This document shows, one piece after another, positions 59,758-64,000 of a DNA stretch of 64,000 nt (its first letter is position 1; each line of letters opens with the position of its first letter). Below the pieces are notes generated by a model that saw only the letters and a list, made by a program, of their open reading frames with translations, was not told where the DNA came from and searched no databases. Source of the DNA: SG8-38 sp041576815 (GTDB lineage Bacteria; Myxococcota_A; Polyangia; Polyangiales; Houyiibacteriaceae); contig JBFGKE010000012.1 of NCBI GenBank assembly GCA_041576815.1, positions 1-64,000 on the forward strand, read 5' to 3'. A program made the position numbers and the translations under genes.

Positions 59758-60669
59758 ATGTCACGACCGCCGACGGTCACGAACGAGCAGATCGCGGACA
59801 TTCTCGAACAGGTCGCCGATCGGCTCGAGTCGCAGCGCGCAAACGTCTATCGTGTCGACGCGTACCGGGCGGGTGCCGCGGTGGTTCGGCGCCACGAGAG
59901 CAGTGTCCAGGACGTCGCGCTCACCGAGGGCCGCGCGGCGCTCGACGCGCTCCCGCAGATCGGGTCCAGCCTCGCCGGGTCGATCGACGAAATCGCCCAC
60001 ACGGGACGGCTTCGTCTGCTCGAGCGTCTGGACGGACGTCTTTCACCGGTAGAGCTCTTCAAGACGGTACCGGGGATCGGCGAGGAGCTCGCCGAGCGAA
60101 TTCACCGCGAGCTTCACATCGACACGCTCGAGGCGCTCGAGGTCGCGGCGCACGACGGACGGCTCGACGCGGTCGCAGGATTCGGCCCGCGCCGGCTGGA
60201 GGCGATTCGCGACATCTTGGCCACGATGTTGACGCGGTCGTCGCGAGGAAGAGCGCGACGCTTCGAGGAGCTGCGGCACGCTGGGGCCAGTGTCGCGTTG
60301 GACGAGAAGGCCGAAGCGCGACCGGACGTGGCTCTCCTCTTGGACATCGACCGCCGGTATCGCGACAAAGCCGACGCCGACGAGCTCCCCCGCATCGCAC
60401 CGAAACGAAACAACCCCGACGGCACGGCGTGGCTTCCAATCATGCACGCGTACGAAGATGGCTGGCACCTCACCGCTTCGTTCTCCAACACCGACCGCGC
60501 GCACGAGCTCGGCCGCGTTCGCGATTGGGTCGTGATCTACTTCGAACGCGACGGCCACGAAGGCCAGTGCACCGTCGTGACGGAATATCGCGGGCCCCAG
60601 ACCGGCCAGCGCGTCGTCCGCGGACGCGAGGACGAAACCGCGGAGCTTCGCCGCGCTCAACCGACCTGA
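59758..60669 (+). CDS. Helix-hairpin-helix protein like the N-terminus of DNA polymerase X
   Basis: The 303-aa protein has the 8-kDa-type HhH domain of PolX (about 5-75; EQIADILEQVADRLESQRANVYRVDAYR) and a second double HhH (about 95-155; FKTVPGIGEELAERIHREL and VAGFGPRRLEAIRDIL). The polymerase palm and PHP domain of PolX are missing. Instead there is a C-terminal domain of about 130 aa (ARPDVALLLDIDRRYRDKAD) that I do not recognise. It probably binds DNA gaps or ends. The ATG at 59758 is preferred over the longer frame. Confidence 0.78.
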   Translation: MSRPPTVTNEQIADILEQVADRLESQRANVYRVDAYRAGAAVVRRHESSVQDVALTEGRAALDALPQIGSSLAGSIDEIAHTGRLRLLERLDGRLSPVELFKTVPGIGEELAERIHRELHIDTLEALEVAAHDGRLDAVAGFGPRRLEAIRDILATMLTRSSRGRARRFEELRHAGASVALDEKAEARPDVALLLDIDRRYRDKADADELPRIAPKRNNPDGTAWLPIMHAYEDGWHLTASFSNTDRAHELGRVRDWVVIYFERDGHEGQCTVVTEYRGPQTGQRVVRGREDETAELRRAQPT

Positions 60670-61376
60670 TTGGAGATGAAGCGGCCAAGCGCGTCGAGCA
60701 CGGGCATCGGAATCTCGTGGCCGCCGCGAAATGGCAGCCACTCGGTTGCGAGGCCGGCGGTCCGCATCGTGTCGCGGAGCTGCTCGGCGGCTTGAAACGA
60801 AAGCAGCGGGTCCTGCATGCCGTGGCTCTGGAAGACTGGCATCTCTGGGCGCCGCGCCATCCCGGCCGTCCACGCGCCGAGGTTCACCGGCGTCCCCGAG
60901 AGAATCACCAGTGCGCCGGGATTCACGTCTCGGGTAAACGCGGCGTTGCAGGCCGCCATCGAGCCCTGCGAAAATCCACCGACGACGAGCTGCCCGTCGG
61001 CGACCCCGAGCTCGCGCTGAAGCGCGGCCAGCATACCCACCACAGCGTCGGTTGCCGGCTCCATTCCGTCGGGAACCTCGTCTGCGTAGCTCTTCGGCCC
61101 CTGGGCGAGCGCCTGCTCCGCGCGAGCGAGATCGAGCATCCACCAGGCACGCGCGCCGAACATTCCGGGGATTTCGTAGGGTGCCTCCGGAAACGCAAAG
61201 CGTACGTCGCGCGGCACGTCGAGCACGCGCCAGAGGCCGACCAGATCGGTGCCGGGAGCGCCAAAGCCGTGCATGAGCACCACGAGAGGCCCGTCGCCGC
61301 CCCCTTCGCGATCCTCGCCACCGGTTAGGCGGACCTCGATGCCATCAAAGCGTGCTTGCCGCATCCGCGGAAGCAT
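60657..61376 (-). CDS. Phospholipase/carboxylesterase family hydrolase
   Basis: This 239-aa alpha/beta hydrolase has VVLMHGFGAPGTDL, nucleophile GGFSQGSMAACN, Asp in HGMQDPLLSF and His in FRGGHEIPM. This is the phospholipase/carboxylesterase (COG0400) group. The 3' ends of this gene and of the HhH gene overlap by 13 bases (60657-60669) in convergent orientation. Confidence 0.88.
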   Translation of the reverse strand: MLPRMRQARFDGIEVRLTGGEDREGGGDGPLVVLMHGFGAPGTDLVGLWRVLDVPRDVRFAFPEAPYEIPGMFGARAWWMLDLARAEQALAQGPKSYADEVPDGMEPATDAVVGMLAALQRELGVADGQLVVGGFSQGSMAACNAAFTRDVNPGALVILSGTPVNLGAWTAGMARRPEMPVFQSHGMQDPLLSFQAAEQLRDTMRTAGLATEWLPFRGGHEIPMPVLDALGRFISNQVG

Positions 61377-61441
61377 AGCGCAGCCGTGCCTCGGTGCTCG
61401 CGCTCAGATGTCGCCTTCGTTGACGAAGGAGAACTGCCTAT

Positions 61442-61759
61442 TTAGTTCAGGGTGGTGTGGCGGACGTAGTGGCCGTTTTCGAAGGCGTCGAAGAACTCGG
61501 TGATGAGGGGGTGCTCGATCGGGGCGCCGAGGTCGTCGGGCTCGAGGTTGCGTTCTGCCACGTACGTTTCGTGAAACGCGCCGCCAACGAGGACCCGATA
61601 CCACGGGGCGTCTTTCGGCGGCCGGCTCTTCGCGACTTGCTCGTACCACTCGTCGCTCAGCGAGAACGCCGGATCGACGTCGATGACCACCCCCCGATAG
61701 TCGAAGAGCCTATGGTGGACGAGCTGGCCAATCGTGAACTTGGGTTGAATCAGAATCAC
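61442..61759 (-). CDS. hspQ: HspQ-like protein (hemimethylated DNA-binding/YccV family)
   Basis: The 105-aa protein is HspQ: FTIGQLVHHRLFDYRGVVIDVDPAF, then DAPWYRVLVGGAFHETYVAERNLEPDD. In E. coli HspQ is a specificity factor and substrate of Lon; the fold was first described as a hemimethylated-DNA binder. The length fits. It is 65 bases upstream of the esterase gene on the same strand, so the two may be co-transcribed. Confidence 0.92.
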   Translation of the reverse strand: MILIQPKFTIGQLVHHRLFDYRGVVIDVDPAFSLSDEWYEQVAKSRPPKDAPWYRVLVGGAFHETYVAERNLEPDDLGAPIEHPLITEFFDAFENGHYVRHTTLN

Positions 61760-61825
61760 GCGCCTGATCGGTACTCCCCCCGTGCGGAAGTGTCCAGCTT
61801 CAACGCGAGGCTCCGGAGCTCGGAT

Positions 61826-61853
61826 TTGAACGACATCGCCACCGTGCTAGCCA
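61826..61853 (+). promoter_or_regulatory. Predicted promoter of tRNA-Leu
   Basis: TTGAAC (61826-61831), a 16-base spacer and TAGCCA (61848-61853) preceded by TGC (TGCTAG again). The tRNA begins at 61872, about 12 bases after the predicted start. Confidence 0.5.
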
Positions 61854-61871
61854 TGCGAAATCACACCGCAA

Positions 61872-61954
<83 letters not shown>

Positions 61955-61989
61955 CGACTGGAAGACGAGGCCGCCTGACGGCACGTCGC

Positions 61990-62511
61990 TCAGAAGACCA
62001 GGGCGCCAGAGGGGATGTCCCACTGAAGGCGACGGCCGTACTGACTGCGGCGAATGTCGCGTTGGATTTCCCGTTTTCGCTTGTTGGAGACGCCGAGCAT
62101 GATGCCGGACGTAAGCATGCCGACGAAGCCCAAGCCGACGAGGGTTCCACCGAGAGGCAGCATGACCTTGCCTGCGTTGTTGCAGAGCAGGCTATCGTAA
62201 GTGTTCGCCTGTTCTTTCGGCACCTCCTGACACTGCGAGAGCCCGATGCCCGCAAAGATGGCGCCGACCGCGAAGCCAGTGCTGGTGCCGATGAGCGCGT
62301 TTCGTGTGCGCCGGCTGCGCGCGTTGGCTTCTTCGAGGTCGACTTGCCACCAGCGCTCCTGCGAAATCTGCCTAGGCGCGTCGGTTGTCGTCGAAGAAGT
62401 GGAGGCTGCTTCGCCTTCAACAAACGTAGAGGCCTGTTGCGCAGATGCGGGGGCCGCCACCCAACAAACGACGAAGAGAAAGCGAGTTGCTGCAAGCGAT
62501 GCGCGGTTCAT
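61990..62511 (-). CDS. Exported membrane protein of unknown function
   Basis: The 173-aa protein has a signal peptide (MNRASLAATRFLFVVCWVAA, ending ASAQQ), a Ser/Thr-rich stretch, then two C-terminal membrane helices (ALIGTSTGFAVGAIFAGIGL and PLGGTLVGLGFVGMLTSGIML, in part) with a short loop carrying two cysteines (SQCQEVPKE and LLCNNAG). I do not recognise it. The start at 62511 fits the signal peptide; the longer ATG at 62547 does not. Confidence 0.65.
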   Translation of the reverse strand: MNRASLAATRFLFVVCWVAAPASAQQASTFVEGEAASTSSTTTDAPRQISQERWWQVDLEEANARSRRTRNALIGTSTGFAVGAIFAGIGLSQCQEVPKEQANTYDSLLCNNAGKVMLPLGGTLVGLGFVGMLTSGIMLGVSNKRKREIQRDIRRSQYGRRLQWDIPSGALVF

Positions 62512-62624
62512 GGGGTGAACGCTAGCCCAACGGCCAGGGCTCATCAAACCTAGAGCGCTTCAGTCAGAAACTCGATGAGGAGACGATTCGACTTGGCTTC
62601 TGCGAGAATGTTCCCGATGCGCGA

Positions 62625-64000
62625 CTACAGCCGGTCGGTCGCCTCCGCCAGCGCATAGAGCCGCTCTGCGAGCGGACGATCGAGCTTTTGTTTCTTGAGC
62701 CTCCAAGTCCAGTTGCGGCCGGTGGTCCCTGGACGATTCATGCGATGCCGCCCATCGAGGCGGAGCGCGTCTTGAAGCGGGAGGACTACCGTATCGGCCG
62801 TGGAGGCAAACAGCGCGCGAATCGCGGCATCGACGATTTCGGTGTCGCGGTGAACGCCAAAGTAGCTCTGCACGCGCGCGAGCTCGGCTTTGGCGCTAGC
62901 GTTCGACCGCGCGCGGCGCCGAAGGTCCCGATACCAACCTAGGACGGTATCGCTGTCGTGCGTGCCGGTGACCGCGACCGTCTCGCGGGAGAACGCGTGG
63001 GGTCGATGCACCCGGTTCCCGGGCTCGTTTCCAAACGCAAACTGCAACACCTTCATTCCAGGGAGCCCGTACCGGTCACGCAGGTCCCACACCTCTTGTG
63101 TGACCGTGCCGAGATCCTCCGCGATGAACGGAAGCTCACCGTACGTGCGCGTTAGCTGGTCGAAGAGCGCGCGCCCCGGGGCGCTGATCCATCGCCCGCC
63201 CTTCGCGGTCTTGGATCGGTTTGGAATGCGCCAGTAGCGGGCGAAGCCGATGAAGTGGTCGAGTCGCACCAAGTCGAAGAGATCGAGCTGGCGCCTAAGC
63301 CGCGCTTTCCACCATGCGAAACCAGTGCGCTCGTGCTCCTTCCAGTCGTAGAGTGCATTTCCCCAACGCTGACCGTCCTCGTTGAACGCATCGGGTGGAG
63401 CGCCCGCAACGAACCGCGGCCGCCCGTTTGCATGGAGCAGAAAGGCGTCCGGATGTACCCAGACGTCCGCGCTCTGGTGAGCGACGAACATCGGCAGGTC
63501 GCCGATGATCCCCACCTGCCTTCGCTTGCAACTTTTTCTGAGCGCCCTCCACTGTCGGTCGAACAGGAACTGCTCGAAGGCGACATAGCCGATGCGTTCA
63601 GCAAGTTGCTTGCGCGCGGAAGCGAGGGCTTGCGGCTGCCGCCGCGCGACGCTTTTGGGCCAGGCCGTCCAGTCGGCGGTCCCATACCGGTCTCTGAGCG
63701 TGACGAACAGACAGTAATCATCGAGCCAGCCTCGCTCGCGATCCCGAAAAGCGTTGAAGTGACGCTGCATCGCGTGCGGCCTGCGCGAAAGGAAGGCTTC
63801 ATGAGCCTGCGCCAGCAACTTCGATCGCAGTCTTCTCGAGCTTTCGAAGTGCGCTCGCCAAGTTTTCGCACCCTCGGGCACACCCTGGAGTGACCGCGCG
63901 CTCAGCAGCCCGTCTGTCACCAATGCCGCCGGAGAAATCATCATCGGCTCGCATGCAAACGTCGAGATGCTGGAATAGGGCGACGCAAAGGGGCCGATCG
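62625..64000 (-). CDS. malQ: 4-alpha-glucanotransferase (amylomaltase), 5' end beyond the window
   Basis: The visible 458 codons cover most of MalQ, a GH77 enzyme that transfers glucan chains in glycogen and maltodextrin metabolism. Catalytic residues are present: nucleophile Asp in VRLDHFIGFARYW, acid Glu in FIAEDLGTVT and the third Asp in GTHDSDTV. The frame is open to the edge: codons beyond the first ATG at 63944 read SPYSSISTFACEP, matching the N-terminal family region (SPYxSxSAFAGNP), so the true start lies outside the window. About 30-60 N-terminal residues are missing. Confidence 0.93.
   Translation of the reverse strand, partial: IGPFASPYSSISTFACEPMMISPAALVTDGLLSARSLQGVPEGAKTWRAHFESSRRLRSKLLAQAHEAFLSRRPHAMQRHFNAFRDRERGWLDDYCLFVTLRDRYGTADWTAWPKSVARRQPQALASARKQLAERIGYVAFEQFLFDRQWRALRKSCKRRQVGIIGDLPMFVAHQSADVWVHPDAFLLHANGRPRFVAGAPPDAFNEDGQRWGNALYDWKEHERTGFAWWKARLRRQLDLFDLVRLDHFIGFARYWRIPNRSKTAKGGRWISAPGRALFDQLTRTYGELPFIAEDLGTVTQEVWDLRDRYGLPGMKVLQFAFGNEPGNRVHRPHAFSRETVAVTGTHDSDTVLGWYRDLRRRARSNASAKAELARVQSYFGVHRDTEIVDAAIRALFASTADTVVLPLQDALRLDGRHRMNRPGTTGRNWTWRLKKQKLDRPLAERLYALAEATDRL

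Overview
The window reads as a contiguous piece of a high-GC chromosome from a deltaproteobacterium-type organism, most likely a member of the Myxococcota. This is an inference from gene content. The indicators are a zinc-ribbon/GYF/AgmX-PglI-tail protein like the myxobacterial gliding protein GltJ (AgmX), a Ser/Thr kinase with a PEGA tail, Cys-rich, Gly-rich and VWA-type lipoproteins, a bactofilin, a type II glutamine synthetase, and an F-type ATPase with separate b and b' subunits. I saw no insertion sequence, prophage, CRISPR array or rRNA; this is core chromosome with lineage-specific genes between housekeeping genes.

Layout. 1-640: the start of tuf preceded by four tRNAs (Thr-TGT, Tyr, Gly, Thr-GGT), the same order as the E. 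coli tufB operon. 0.7-2.7 kb: a c-di-GMP unit (PilZ protein, membrane diguanylate cyclase, Cys-rich lipoprotein). 2.8-6.8 kb: a FadR-like TetR regulator with an 18-bp palindromic operator over its own start codon, an SDR, a LOG-family protein and etfBA. 6.9-11.4 kb: zinc-ribbon protein, GltJ-like protein, pepA, a small conserved protein coupled to a ComEA-like HhH protein. 11.5-18.6 kb, mostly minus: murA-hisG-miaE, an NAD kinase/SdhC-like/ABC permease/TPR run, and transaldolase. 18.7-21.3 kb: secreted and envelope proteins. 21.4-26.1 kb: era-der, then rlmN with two hotdog thioesterases. 26.1-28.9 kb: oxidoreductase, LMW phosphatase and fructosamine-type kinase joined by ATGA overlaps, then a small CbiX/SirB chelatase.

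30-45 kb: a run of minus-strand genes about 14 kb long, from atpF' (b', 44983) to a HAD hydrolase (31010). It carries b'-b-delta-alpha-gamma of the F1Fo ATPase, a polytopic membrane protein, a coiled-coil protein, a sucrase/ferredoxin-like protein, prmA, rsmE, a GspE-N (MshEN) protein, a HEAT-repeat protein, a membrane NtrC-like regulator that has lost its Walker A and GAFTGA motifs, and a HAD hydrolase. atpD-atpC (beta, epsilon) lie outside it on the opposite strand at 45.8 kb, with a bactofilin gene between. A second HEAT gene, paralogous to the first, faces the end of this run.

47.7-64 kb: rnc, acetyltransferase, rhomboid protease, a DUF1415-like protein, Nudix hydrolase, MATE exporter, Ser/Thr kinase, VWA lipoprotein, glnII with a long leader, alcohol dehydrogenase, hydrolases, a PolX-N-terminus-like HhH protein, hspQ, tRNA-Leu, and malQ running off the right edge.

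Most adjacent same-strand genes overlap as ATGA, GTGA or TTGA, so translational coupling is the rule. The observations I rate highest are the MshEN and HEAT frames separated only by one in-frame TGA, next to the degenerate membrane regulator; the FadR-type operator on the TetR gene; the split ATPase operon with matching TGCTAG promoters; the phosphatase/fructosamine-kinase pair; and three convergent gene pairs that end on one shared CTAG.
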